The notes below the pieces were generated by a model, which worked only from the letters and a program-made list of their open reading frames with translations, had not been told where the DNA came from and did not search any database. From Guillardia theta CCMP2712 (lineage: Eukaryota; Cryptophyceae; Pyrenomonadales; Geminigeraceae), in contig NW_005434528.1 of the NCBI RefSeq assembly GCF_000315625.1, positions 98,230-162,229 of the forward strand: a DNA stretch of 64,000 nt, written 5' to 3'. Each line of letters opens with the position of its first letter. Within the stretch, counting starts at the first letter, position 1. Shown here in pieces: positions 33,901 through 42,400 of the stretch. The translations under genes were made by a program, and so were the position numbers.

Positions 33901-36900
33901 CGATATGAACTTGCGATCTGAGATGTAGCCCGCACACCCTGACGGCTCAGACGTGTAGCCGGCTACCTTCCTGGTCACATCATTGTTGCAGAGATACGAC
34001 TGAGCTCCTCGGTACACGGCAGGTGCAGACGGTGAATCTACTGTCAGCGAGACCTGAGGGCAGGTCGCTTGTCCTGTCTTGACGTTGGTGAGCTGGAAAC
34101 AAAACTTGTACTTGGAGTTCTGCTGCAGCGACTGTGACGGGCCCAGCTGAAACTGTATCGTTGACTTGTCATACGTCGCGTAGTTGTCTTGCGGGCTAGC
34201 CCCAACTGTCTGGAACAGCCCGCTGGTAAGAGGCGATACCCCATACTCATCGTACAAGGCTACTTTGGTACCGGAAGAGAACATGTCCAAGCCCGTCAGA
34301 GTGAAGGTCGTCGGCGCATTGATAGACTTGCTGGGTCTCAAGGTAATGCAAACAGGGTTGACAGCTCCAGGAGCCGGACTCAACTGCCCGATGTCATACT
34401 TGTTGAGCAGCTGCCTCGTCAAGTAGAGAGCGTGCAAGTCTTTGCGCATCGGTGACGCCATAAGCTGTGGGCTCGACAGCTTGTTCTCAGCAAACTGACA
34501 TGACACGGAGACAGAAGGGCTGGCCTGCTCCGTCACGCCATTCGTCAAGGTGTAACTCCATGCATATGTCCAGCCAGCATGCATGCAATTAGACGGTCGA
34601 CCCTTGACAGGCAGCTGGCAAGCTCCTGGAGCAAGAGTGACTACGAGCACTCCTCGTGCTTTGTCCCAGCTCGACTTCTGGATGTTGGGGAAGTACTGGT
34701 CTGTGATGGCAGCAGCAGACAAGGACGTCACGGCTGTGTCGGCTCCTGTGAGACCAGAGATGGTGATCTGAGGACTGTAGACGGAGCTCAACAGGTCCAT
34801 GTTAGACCTCAAGGTGACGGTAATGACGTTCTTCTCCTGCACGACCGAGGTTGACTGGGCGATAACTCGAGTCAGGAAGCTGTAATCGTACGTCTTGAGC
34901 ACGCACACGTCTCCGTCTGTCTCACCGTCCTCGAGGGCTCTATCGACACGGTTCTGCACCATGTTGACCGTCTGCGTGACCAAGCGGTTGCCAGGGCCAA
35001 CACCAGAGAAGCTCATGGTCACTGATTGACAAGGGTTGGAGACCTTGGGGTTCTTCAGCCTGAGAGCGAACACAATGTCCTGCTGCTGAGGGATCGAGTA
35101 GTACATCTGACTCGCAACATCGTCCTGGTTGACGGTCAGGACGGCTGATCCAGACGACCAGCTTGTCGTATGATGGAGTGTACCTCCCGTAATCTGGTCG
35201 ATGAAGTGAGCTGTTGGCGGATCAGACTCGGGCTGTAGCTGCATCAAGCTCCAGTCGTATGACGGACAAGCCTTCACGAACAGCGCGGTTGTCGTTTGAG
35301 ATCCCTGTAGGCCTGAGATAGTAATCTGGGCCAGGTTGTTCTGACCTTGGGTGTTGGAGAGCGTGGAGACACGAAAGTTGCTTCTCAGCGTCACGCAGAT
35401 GTAGTTGGCAACGTCAGGACGGGTAGTCGATTGTCCGATCTTGTACTTGATAAACCCAGGACTCAGCACCGTGCCGACTGTGTTGCCGATGTTCTCCACA
35501 GCCTCCGCGCTCACCACGTCTCCTCCTTTCTGCATACTGACAGTCATCGAGCACGCCGGGTGAGCCAAGTCCAGGTTCCGCCAAGTCCATGACAGAGCGT
35601 AAGTACCGCGAGCAACGAGACTCAAGCTGCTCGCCACAGTGATCTTGAGAGGTCCCCCGCCACTCCAGTCCAGCCTTGAGCCTGGCCAGTAGTCGGCAAG
35701 GTCGACCTCGCTCGGGTTTCCAGTACATGTGTCGGTCAGCGGCGTCCCGCCGTTGAGCCTGTTGCTGACTAGAGAGACATAGGCTGAGTTGCTCTGGGAG
35801 CCACAGAGGCCCTGAATGCTGATGACCGACCCTACCTCGACGTTGAAGTTGGGCCGGAGCGTCACAAAGAGGTTGGTCAGTGAGCCAGGGTCGCTTGAGC
35901 TTTGAAACATCGACACCCTCAGCTTCTTGCCCACCACCTCCAAGATCCTCGACGACGAGTCAAACGAGGTCGGCGCAACCGTGATCGCTACAGACTTGGG
36001 TAGCGTACAGAAGTCATTGGTCAGACACGCCTGCCCGGACATTGACACTTTGAGGTCTCGAGACGACTGAGGGTTGCCACCCGTCACAAGACTGAAGGAG
36101 AAGGTCAGCACCTCTCCAGCTTGGATGTAATGCCCGGGTATGAGCTGAAAGGTCAGGGTCCCGTCAGCCTTGAAGTCTGCTGAGCCGACGGTGTTGGCGG
36201 TGGTGGACGTTCGAAACCTCGCAGGCATCAAGTCCTGCACGGGGCTTGAGCCTTGGCATTGACACTTGTTCTGAAAGAGCCGCACGGGCTGACTGGTGGT
36301 AGAGGCTCCCGTCAGTCCGGTGAGAGTGATGGTGGTGGGATTGACGCCAGCCGAGTAGAGGGTGGCCGAGCTGATCAGAGTGACGGTGATGCAGACAGCT
36401 TGATTGGGCCCATCGTTGTTGCCTGACGCTGCCGCATAGACGAAGGCTGGAGGAGCTACGGTGCCGACGGCTCCTGCTCCTTTCCTGGTAGGGATGGGAG
36501 GCAGGTCCGTACCAAACCTCACTGAGCGATACTGGTCGAAGGGAACTTGATACACCAGGAGATCGCTAGTGCAAGGCGTCGACGGAAAGTCACTGATCGC
36601 CCTCACCGCACAGCCTCGTGAAGATCCAGATGCCTGATACACGGCCACATTCGCTAGCTGATACCAGTGCTCGTCTATCCCTCCGATGGGCGGGAGAGGG
36701 CCCAGCCCGTTCTGCTTGCCGTGAACGTCATAGTTCTGATACAAGGAGACCTTGCTGATGTACACGCCTGTGATGGGCTGGGATGAGGACATGAGGAGAC
36801 GGAGCGTCTCTTTCTGTGAGTCCCAATGACACATGGAGAAGGAGTTTGCTTGGAGCTGCTTGAGATCGAAAGCGTTCGACGAAAGGTCCTGGGTGATCCC

Positions 36901-37326
36901 AAAGCATCCTCCCACTCCCGGACCAGCCTCGAGCGAAGACTGGCTTGACACAGGGAGACCTGCAGCCCATGGCTTGGACACGCTCTCAGATATGGTGACG
37001 ACTTGACCTTGCTTCATCCACATGACGCTTGTCTCTGCGCTGCCAGATCTGTATGCGCCGAAGAGGTTTGATCCTCCTGAAAAGCGCGGGAGATAAACTT
37101 CGATGACGGTATCCGATGCAAGAATGTCACTCCCTTCGCTCCAAGCTCCCAGTGACCCCCAGTAGATCTTGAGGTCTGTCGCTTTGAGGTCTGACGCGCC
37201 TCCTTCCATCTGAAGCTGAGCCGTCTCTGCGACTGTGTACTTCATCCCAGACTGCGAGACGACAGCAGCATGCGCAGGACAGCTGATGGAGAGGACAAGC
37301 AGCAAGATCGCCTGAGAAATTGTCAT
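24943..37326 (-). CDS. giant repeat-rich surface protein / putative adhesin (4127 aa)
   Basis: A single uninterrupted frame of 12.4 kb. Signal peptide at residues 1-21 (LLLVLSISCPAHA), one transmembrane helix at about 4056-4079 (GAIIGGVIGGVVGAALLGLL) and a 48-residue tail: a type I membrane protein with an ectodomain of about 4000 residues. Three repeat classes are visible. (1) About 310-1250: at least six units about 160 residues apart with (V/I)T(V/L)(L/R)RSN or LRPN followed by TISGLTGA. (2) About 1260-2720, plus one near 3815: GSGY(x)3-4P(x)V units. (3) About 2985-3670: at least nine units with GDYI/GDxV, a central V and TLTVxRAQ. Cysteine-rich inserts occur near 2515-2560 and 2800-2825. 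Beta-strand repeats of this kind suit an adhesin or cell-coat protein; the function is inferred. The family is not one I can name. Part of class 2 is shared with the pseudogene at 15.1-18.6 kb. Confidence 0.85.
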   Translation of the reverse strand: MTISQAILLLVLSISCPAHAAVVSQSGMKYTVAETAQLQMEGGASDLKATDLKIYWGSLGAWSEGSDILASDTVIEVYLPRFSGGSNLFGAYRSGSAETSVMWMKQGQVVTISESVSKPWAAGLPVSSQSSLEAGPGVGGCFGITQDLSSNAFDLKQLQANSFSMCHWDSQKETLRLLMSSSQPITGVYISKVSLYQNYDVHGKQNGLGPLPPIGGIDEHWYQLANVAVYQASGSSRGCAVRAISDFPSTPCTSDLLVYQVPFDQYRSVRFGTDLPPIPTRKGAGAVGTVAPPAFVYAAASGNNDGPNQAVCITVTLISSATLYSAGVNPTTITLTGLTGASTTSQPVRLFQNKCQCQGSSPVQDLMPARFRTSTTANTVGSADFKADGTLTFQLIPGHYIQAGEVLTFSFSLVTGGNPQSSRDLKVSMSGQACLTNDFCTLPKSVAITVAPTSFDSSSRILEVVGKKLRVSMFQSSSDPGSLTNLFVTLRPNFNVEVGSVISIQGLCGSQSNSAYVSLVSNRLNGGTPLTDTCTGNPSEVDLADYWPGSRLDWSGGGPLKITVASSLSLVARGTYALSWTWRNLDLAHPACSMTVSMQKGGDVVSAEAVENIGNTVGTVLSPGFIKYKIGQSTTRPDVANYICVTLRSNFRVSTLSNTQGQNNLAQITISGLQGSQTTTALFVKACPSYDWSLMQLQPESDPPTAHFIDQITGGTLHHTTSWSSGSAVLTVNQDDVASQMYYSIPQQQDIVFALRLKNPKVSNPCQSVTMSFSGVGPGNRLVTQTVNMVQNRVDRALEDGETDGDVCVLKTYDYSFLTRVIAQSTSVVQEKNVITVTLRSNMDLLSSVYSPQITISGLTGADTAVTSLSAAAITDQYFPNIQKSSWDKARGVLVVTLAPGACQLPVKGRPSNCMHAGWTYAWSYTLTNGVTEQASPSVSVSCQFAENKLSSPQLMASPMRKDLHALYLTRQLLNKYDIGQLSPAPGAVNPVCITLRPSKSINAPTTFTLTGLDMFSSGTKVALYDEYGVSPLTSGLFQTVGASPQDNYATYDKSTIQFQLGPSQSLQQNSKYKFCFQLTNVKTGQATCPQVSLTVDSPSAPAVYRGAQSYLCNNDVTRKVAGYTSEPSGCAGYISDRKFISSNIRSGSNVTGSTVWLTMELQPNYPLTSGQTITVGSFVSMKNAGSSDIPCTIARNGQVVNAATNKHRANGIAPAAVFNSVCKYLDNTIQISYTGASTQYSSSVYDPFYNVNARRSKGLYKVEVTAGGSGYQYASVIICDVTPGAEFWTKPTCTAAGVVFAAGSSASAAATVISGAVTSISLTAPGSGYTMRPRVLIVDPSGSGSGAQAEAIVYDHSIYTVQLQLVNQGTAASAQALTVTSGLSFVSATLDSGYEVRAKSSMQLQEQPSRDVVFTVTPEHNLYEGDTLLVNLPAYDVVTGPIFGVTSSPNPAFTTFTTQLEWELNYYQEDRARAYISNGWVADGNRHRSGDGDVDGLFVLSRDDDGYNKNKDLCWSRVSCPWGLPDSDITFGGPSKTLVLTKVTNGASSSLGYTQDICYRNTSVNLLQPSDYVGMQLKCRNNQHTVTAGGQVTSVRVRHGGLVVISGRYSESSGVSGAAPTFVASGATDQATGTLLYQVVGVQYVSGSLLAAGDTIVFDATYQVLPANATISSLYSTSPAVHVTAPGLYSGYPYATVSGKNTQLRVLVSVASASLTSQGSGYTSIPTITTSLKPSVGLPSTVQQLELPVFDVSLTNVTSTVVTQSILDYNPARQCFVVAEEFPTSFLSDCQVVPKEQVGRYTGMTAMIGSSEYVIKQGAGGVYWVADLKGNKPRSIDLANKPYTIYTQLQLQVAKGKWIRQGESVSISIPGYRFKSVPSNPNAFVTPSTDDASKTIRERTRFQFATPVSFRNVRLAGSAASRMLVLGGAMSSGDTCTIQGSDIERPQASDGVTVNHAETMTSVGGSVPVFAPPSTWGTGYLRPGRFYGTCTSGRSLSGVFMLEGQRSGIERIEIVTPGTSCSANVQVTISSPDKDGVTDGLTNTPVCSSDSSLCSQAMAIATVSRGSITSISLTSAGRGYFFPPTVTLTNLNSNTPCDAFAIAHLSHNFTSRLRVTADSNLMMYHPQRDHFDSLTGLHSTVFPAVALYKRYDARKSNAEVGTGYVAAIVVTSLPSSSCTGPITIEPPPSGRTARAQTAANGGVTSIEVIDGGSGYEYPPAVTLPCTDGSARAILGFATSDVHMAGSRASSYTGMQSALLTSSSKAPAFHSTMDSPVVVGFNKACSTAVTQTMLRAGGSWNSSRVTAVTVPQQGVSGFAFGFTSVKISPSAINAKGLVDAHANAVAVPTWSFPVSGSRLVSGEDGVVHYNGPTTVTNLFSCDGSVLVFSSPQRPGGQVLKIKVSQAAGASLPSYEIVQQGQGYANIPIVVDMEFSVRGAVKSYRQDFADLSSSQQTLCKPSFFSLNTAYQGTNVYSGFVIASGTVAQQTGLTLDGALITHEGYGYQSSGSRPIATFSCSGCSSSACADKNANSIANQVCTASELQVEATVSGECSGSCEQSVASSAFFSPSNRDGLQVCSPADGAAGDYRTRKTLQMRVSSGPSAYSSSNVYTARRSQGFQGPRGSLIFKITGNETFASASLCQPPRVLVEPPPSGGVQAEVLLDYIDTSADPYTNGPSASSTAASKGFAADAAPYQYVLKVINAGSGYLTAPSIKLVSSSGSLPACPAPTLGAYPRSGMVASRVELVRNVSLPELNQGAANVQPTCSSGSFVVKSLCPGSKLCTSAYSQAELNPLPSCSGSSQCSACATFPCSARTCAADNCPSYLSTVLDASLSSVVADEALAAIGWDARTQQPVLLNAGFGFSPSTPNPLRLEFPSDAGQAYPCAEILLYFTDSPSSDALQPGPLYWPGDLSFDQSSVRNLAGQVTGVDYLFRPGFINAVYGSFSNFPVTTLVALRDQAARRLLQSSRSAVLEVQSVSGFKVGDYIRLVDEVLLVDAISVQQSTLTVTRGALNSSIASTFAAGTVVRTFNPGSVLLKSVARDATSIDVSNAGKFTSGRYIQVEKEVMYVTAVGASSLTVLRAQGGTIASSHVAYKAVGYVLLLQQYPIVLLEAVTASQTTFSVSDASLLYLGAFIQVLGETMTVTSISGNTLTVKRAQVGTSASSYPTGVLVKLTMRSASTTPFDSSEIPSIYRSNMILLEDLTSQDTVLRVMDPVKDTQSSGFQPGDYLLIYDYYLSNFEAMLVLSTETANVSQHLYQNLTVERAQFQSNKGQSTFYTGVSVNLLFNPRVLEHDISSTATNANFSNTYGLQAGDLLWAINYDSQAGMEYIDVMEYQSDGSVRRELIPKWLGNPQARSVSAGALVQTIAQPAYLNPPYCTGASGLELTMTRTSDFVVGDIVNGWGTIFKITGINAGIITVELVIPDVPDHQSPSCGSGYKDYLVKTEGLRRLNSTYEMTDLWATYTIYLSTQVSDFYSPGDFVYIIDVETKTYGVFQVQVVGNYYLDVTLFTSSWIQFQFKKDTSALYKYERFDVINGTALSPGDSVLFSWYNGNQEGGTAQVISSSENEVRLKFTSGGYSPNLGEGDSYLYDVYDTFQLLPVSKKSYARSKLALDIDSTVTRIILFDASGFRAGDSFVIDNEIMRIDNINGNLLQVSRAQAGTDPAPHKLAASVTWTSPTPTTSSQTSSVTLMTRRSDQLRYISQLGSIALPSSILQAPSSYQDVWAQLDEEIIMIRQPASGTVPADDRRLRGTSAAAHVTNTPYNIPNAFFSWQLNVRSSLLGSSGFTALPVYSMNAAGVIAVSGVHVLSGGAGVTSRPSFQLSLNRFIDNNAQGEAVGGATYSYRPLVQQTYLGVDLTDKFTQRLIRANLNYPVTYQPWRFPADPLYFQDRMDGYDPSSDSSLLSPTNGSNAINASSPIPHEPGSPVFVLDSFGQILGDQAVPQQSLSVSDGGAYSYSITSRPSVLDSTWSSPALLIVSTSSATTADMYLNDTIAGSYSNGQKTALLSASSRMFAWKTDPRKLAVLVGASSAASTPASASSSTTPAGGQNIGAIIGGVIGGVVGAALLGLLAYKLLAPKLAGKKVQEEMGPVYLPQPYSAAAPMPVNVATYGQQPMAYGMS

Positions 37327-37329
37327 TGT

Positions 37330-37809
37330 TTGCTTTCAATGCAATCGAAACAAGAGCACCTCTCGCACACGAATATTGGCCAGCATGGGTACAAGTGCAG
37401 CACACTCGTGAGAAGCGTGTGATTCCTTTCTGCGTTGAGATAGAATCAGTGATTCATTGCCTGAGGTAGAGGGACCCATGTTACATCCTTCTCCCTTTTT
37501 CTTCTTGTGTTCCAACCATCACAACATTTCAATGATTTTCTAATAGCATCCTCACTCATAGTTTCATTCTTATCTCTCGGATGATACCATCAGCCTAGCT
37601 CCTGAACTCGAACAAAGCTTAGAGTTCAGTCTTACATCCTAGATCGCCTGCACTCTTGACTCTACCTCATGACTCATGTACATTCTCCTTGTCTCCCCCA
37701 CACACACATGCATTCCCAACCCGGTACCCTGCTTATAAGTAGGTCCGGCTCCCCATCCGTCCGAAATGGTCACTGTAAAAAATGTAACCGAGACCCCTTC
37801 AACCCCAGT
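37330..37809. other. upstream region of the giant gene
   Basis: Presumed promoter side of the minus-strand giant gene. No TATA box can be placed with confidence. Confidence 0.35.
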
Positions 37810-38294
37810 GATTTCTTAAGTGACACACCAATTGAAATCGCCCTAGGTGTGTCCCCTGCATATCCAGCGCAACGGTCCTCTGTCTACTTCTGATGTTACT
37901 TTCGCTGGCCCGGTGAAGAAAATCCTAGGTGACTATCTCATGCGATTTCTTAAGTGACAGACTAATTGAAATCGCCCTAGGTGTGTCCCCTGCATATCCA
38001 GCACAACGGTCCTCTGTCTACTTCTGATGTTACTTTCGCTGGCCCGGTGAAGAAAATCCTAGGTGACTATCTCATGCGATTTTATAAGTGAGAGACTAAT
38101 TGAAATCGCCCTAGGTGTGTCCCCTGCATATCCAGCGCAACGGTCCTCTGTCTACTTCTGATGTTCGCCGTGATGTAAAAAACAGAAAAAAAACAGAGGC
38201 AAGTAGACAGAGGACCGTTGCGCTGGATATGCAGGGGACACGCCTAGGGCGATTTCAATTAGTCTCTCACTTATAAAATCGTGTGAGATAGTCA
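37810..38294. repeat. 134-bp tandem repeat ending in a large foldback
   Basis: Units begin at 37810, 37944 and 38078 (spacing exactly 134 bp); the first two are complete and nearly identical. The third is cut after about 88 bp and is followed, after a 44-nt A-rich spacer, by an inverted copy (38201-38294) that pairs with 38071-38157, including CCTCTGTCTACTT and its complement AAGTAGACAGAGG. The result is a hairpin with arms of roughly 85-95 bp. There is no open frame in it. Confidence 0.9.
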
Positions 38295-38299
38295 GCTCT

Positions 38300-39028
38300 G
38301 TTCAGCGATATCAAAAAACAGAGGGGGGTAATAAATGACCACAGTAGATGTGCGCGGGACCCAAACAAAGTAATTGTTGGAGGCAACGAATATGTGGCTG
38401 ATGGAATTGTAACGAATGCACCTTTGTAGAGATCTGTTCACCCGGTGGCGGCGCTACACAAGATGAACTTCAAGAAACGTCTTTCAGATGTGAAGTACCA
38501 TACATTTCAGATATTAAATAGCTTACGAGTTGAAGCATCAAAGAATTATGAACCTTTTCCCTGGTTCAACCAGATATAAGAGTGATATAGACACATGCAG
38601 CGAATGTGATCTTTAGCTTCATCTGAATATTAATTCAGCTTAGAGGGAAGATGCTGTTAATGACATTGACGCAACACGACTCTCGCCTCTTCTCTTCATG
38701 AGATCGTTCAACTGAATCACCATTGAATCCCCAGATCGGAGATCAGGTCAGGCTTTCAACAGCTGGATCATTCAAGAGTGCAGAATTGTGTCCGAGTGCG
38801 ATCTACATTTTCAGATTGATCTCAACAACTGGAGTACTGCGACTACGACATCAAGTCACTTCGACCTCAAATGGATCGAGACTCCTCCTACGACATCGTC
38901 GTCGCCCTAGAAGCATAGCACACTCATCACCAGGGACTCGAGCAGGGAGCTGAGAAAATCCTTGCCAAGCGCACCCATTTACGTGGTCCCCTACATGTGC
39001 GGGCACGGTGTGCGGTATGAGCCTTTGG
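38300..39028. other. no recognisable gene; possible decayed HTH-PB1 body
   Basis: This is where the body of a third HTH-PB1 gene would be expected from the remnant at 39029-39110. I could not recognise the HTH or the PB1 core in it. A 76-codon frame at 38723-38953 is not convincing. Confidence 0.35.
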
Positions 39029-39110
39029 TAATATACAGGGGCTCAAGTGTTTAGAGGACAATCTTTTTGTTGCAAACCCACCTGTATTTGTACACGTAAT
39101 CTACAAATGA
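39029..39110 (+). pseudogene. 3' tip of a third HTH-PB1 gene
   Basis: The sequence GGGCTCAAGTGTTTAGAGG, then a near copy of the last 20 codons, ending TACACGTAATC, parallels the final codons of HTH-PB1 copy 1 (C-terminus GLKFYEDNLLVARPPGFGHV). Similarity continues a little past the stop (ATGAACGAAAGC against ATGAACAAAAGC). Internal stops show that it is dead. It points toward the 3' end of the mucin-like gene at 39413, as in module 1. Confidence 0.75.
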
Positions 39111-39165
39111 ACGAAAGCTAAGGTGTGAGTATTCTAGAGATTGGTATAAAGGAACACTAGGAACT

Positions 39166-39245
39166 CAAATCACTATACCATGAAATCTTGTCTCAAATCA
39201 CTATACCATCAATCACTGTACCATGAAATCTTGTCTCAATCCTTC
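39166..39245. repeat. short imperfect tandem repeat
   Basis: A unit reading about TCACTATACCATGAAATC then TTGTCTCAAA recurs two to three times between the PB1 remnant and the mucin 3' end. Confidence 0.6.
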
Positions 39246-39325
39246 TAGATCCCATGAAGTCTTGCAAGGTACGCAATTTGTAGTTTGGGGAAACTATTCG
39301 AGTTTGATGTCAGGATGCAAGTTTC

Positions 39326-39331
39326 TTTATT
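39326..39331 (-). promoter_or_regulatory. candidate polyadenylation signal for mucin-like copy 2
   Basis: TTTATT (AATAAA on the minus strand) 82 bp beyond the stop codon of the mucin-like gene. Confidence 0.35.
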
Positions 39332-39412
39332 TGCCTTCATAGAAACCTAAAGAATACATTAAAATGTCTCTTCACCATTGTTGTCCTTCAAAATTCAAGA
39401 CACGTCAGGGCC

Positions 39413-42400
39413 TCAGCTCCATCTGTGGTAGCCTAAACCTTGATTTTGAAAGGTCGGTTCTACTACAAACTGACTTCTTACAGTGAAGCCATCTGCACTT
39501 ACTGGGGATCCCTGTACCAGAAGCGGAGCTGCTTGTTGTGCAGGCGGCTCAAGGGTGACATACCTATTCTCCTCATTCCTTCTGTTCCTCTCCTTGTAGA
39601 CCATCCAGCCGATAGCCACCAGCACCAGCCCTGCTCCCACTGACCCGATGGCGATCCCTGCGATCGCGCCCGAGGACAGAGCAGGCGGCGGTATCAATGA
39701 TATGCTGAAAGATGTAGCGTTGGGGATGCTCCTCTGCGAGAAAGCCACGTTCAATCTCGTCAACGTCTGAGATGCGTTGGCTTGTACTGACTCGACAAAG
39801 CCCGAGGGGTTGTCCACCTTCAAGTCTGCCGAGAAAGAGAGAGATTGGTTGGACCGTCGTTGCACGTATCCGATGACCGTCGGGCTGTTGACATCGGCGA
39901 CGTTGAGTCTGAGTCCCTCCGCCAGCGCTTGCTTGATCTGGTCGAAGTTGGAGCTGAAGAAGGTGTCTGACATGGGCGAGACGACCTGCAATCGAACCGC
40001 AAAGCCGGAGGCCGAGCTTGAGGCTGTGTAAGTAGGTGGAGCAGCTGGGGCTGAAGGCGGACTTGGAGCTCCACCTCCACCTCCACCACCGCCGCCGCCT
40101 CCACCTCCTCCTCCACTGCCTCCACCACCACCGCTGCCACCTCCTGATGGAGAAGGCGGTGGTGGAGGAACATTCGGAGAGGGAGGAGAAGGAGATGAAG
40201 GAGAAGAAGGAGGAGTAGGTGAAGGAGCTGGAATAGGAGAAAGTGGAGTAGGAGAGGGCGAGGGCGAGGGCGAGAGAGGGGATGGAGTGGATAAGCCAAT
40301 CGTCGAGCTTGTGGTCAAACCAGTCGACGAAGAAGCCGGAGAAGATGAATCGCTATTCGAGGGAGGATTTGCACCAAGAGGAGTAAACCCCGAAAAATGA
40401 TCGATCAAAGCCTCCAAGACCGGAGGAGTCGCGTTCGGTCTTGGGGTAGAAATCTGTCGCTCCCACGGATTCAATGACGATGAGTTGTAGTAGAACACGT
40501 AGGGTCGAAGATTCGCTGGTATCTTGTCAGGATTGTACGGGATGCTGATGGTTATCGGCTTCTTGAACCGAAGACCAGCTGGAGTAAAGATGATCACGGG
40601 CCCAGCTGGTACGAGCGTCTCCGTAGTCCCTTGAGATAGGTTAAGACTTGACGCGTCGTAGACCGCCACGCTGATGGTCTGAGACCCCAGCAGAGCCCCA
40701 GCTGGAAAGCTGACCGAGAGCCCGCCCGATCCTGAGATAGTTGCTGCCTCACCTGGCGCAATGGACTTTGTTTGCACCTGAGAAGGAGTTCCCAGACTCT
40801 GAGAGCAGCCTGGCCCGAACTGCCCCGCATTGCAGACACAATATTTATCTGTGACCACACCGTAGCATTTGTATTGACAGTCGCTGCCGTACAGTGCGAT
40901 CCCTTGGCCGTCCTTCCCGCAAGAGCTGGGTGCGAGGGCGACTGTGGCGAGGCCGCTTGTGAGGTTTGCATTGTAGACCAGATAGGAAGGAGCAAAGCTC
41001 ACACAGTCCGAGCACACAGCGCCAAGCGTGATCGGATCTCTGCCGTATGATGGGTTGACGACCTGCACAGTGAAGGAAGTGGAGTTGACCTCAGTCTTGA
41101 CAAACACGGTAAGCTTGCCCGCTGTATCCGACCAGAGAGCATAAGACAATATGTCATTGCCTGAGACTGAGACATTGTCGGGGTTGCCGTCGATAGTGAC
41201 ATTGAGACCAATGATGGAGAAATTGCTTCCAACCTTGAGAGGAAAGTTGGAAGTCAAGAAGATGGTCAGCTGGTTCAGCATCGTTGCATACTGTGTTCCG
41301 CTCAGCACGGAGAGTCCGGTCCACTGGGGAGTAGCAAGCCATGTACACAGAGACAGATGCTCGCTGACTTGCGCAGGAGTCGTCGACGGAGAAGACATGT
41401 CCGGAGTAGTTTCCGGAGCAGAGATAGCTTCAGTAGCCGAGGGAGAAGAGACGACTGGACTGCTTGAGGAGGAGGAGATTATTGGAGGGCTAGAGGAGGA
41501 AGACATCACCGGAGTAGAGGACGAGGAGGAGATGATCGGAGTACTTGAGGAAAACGCTATCTCCGAGGTACTGGAAGAGAAGGATATCACCGTGGTCTGG
41601 AAAGGTGCAGGCGTTGTTTCCGCAGGTGTGCTGGTCAGAGGCGACGAGAAGATCTCCTTCGTGGTCTCCACCGGATTGCTGCAGGTCCAGTATGGCTCAA
41701 CTCGACACAGCGAGCTGCAACCATCGCCAGAGATTGTGTTTCCATCATCACAAGTCTCACCAGGGTCGAGAACTCCGTTTCCACACAACTGAAGAGTCGG
41801 CACGGGAGTACTCAAGGATGGTGTACTGAAGGCTGACGAAGAGATGACGGGAGAGCTGGAAAAAGTCGATGAGACGACCGGAGTAGTCGACGTAGCAGAC
41901 GAAGTAGACGATGAGATGACCGGAGTTGTGCTCGGAGCAGAGGAGATGATCGGGGTGGTGGTGGAGGAGGACAAGACCGGAGTAGGGGAGGAGGAGGAGA
42001 GGACCGGAGTAGAGGAGGAGGAAGAGGAGATGACTGGAGTAGAACCAGTGAAGGAAGAATTGACCGGAGTGCCTGAAGGAAAGGGAGAGATGACCGGAGT
42101 ACCTGAAGGAAAGGGAGAGATGACCGGAGTAGAGGAGGAGGAAGAGGAGATGACTGGAGTGGAGGAGGAGGAGGAAAGGACAGGGGTAGAGGAGGAGATG
42201 ATCGGAGTGGAGGAGGAGGAGGAAAGGACAAGGGTAGAGGAGGAGGAGATGATCGGAGTAGATGAGGAGGAGGAAAGGACAGGGGTAGAGGAGGAGATGA
42301 TCGGAGTAGATGAGGAGGAGGAGAAGACTGGAGTAGAGGAGGAGATGATCGGAGTAGAGGAGGAGGAGGAAAGGACAGGGGTAGAGGAGGAGATGATCGG

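Noticed and set aside
37810-38294. CRISPR-like array
   Set aside because: Units are 134 bp, contiguous, without spacers, and one copy is inverted; the genome is eukaryotic.
40036-40218. His/Leu/Glu-rich frame opposite the mucin linker
   Set aside because: Shadow of the Pro- and Gly-rich linker of mucin-like copy 2.
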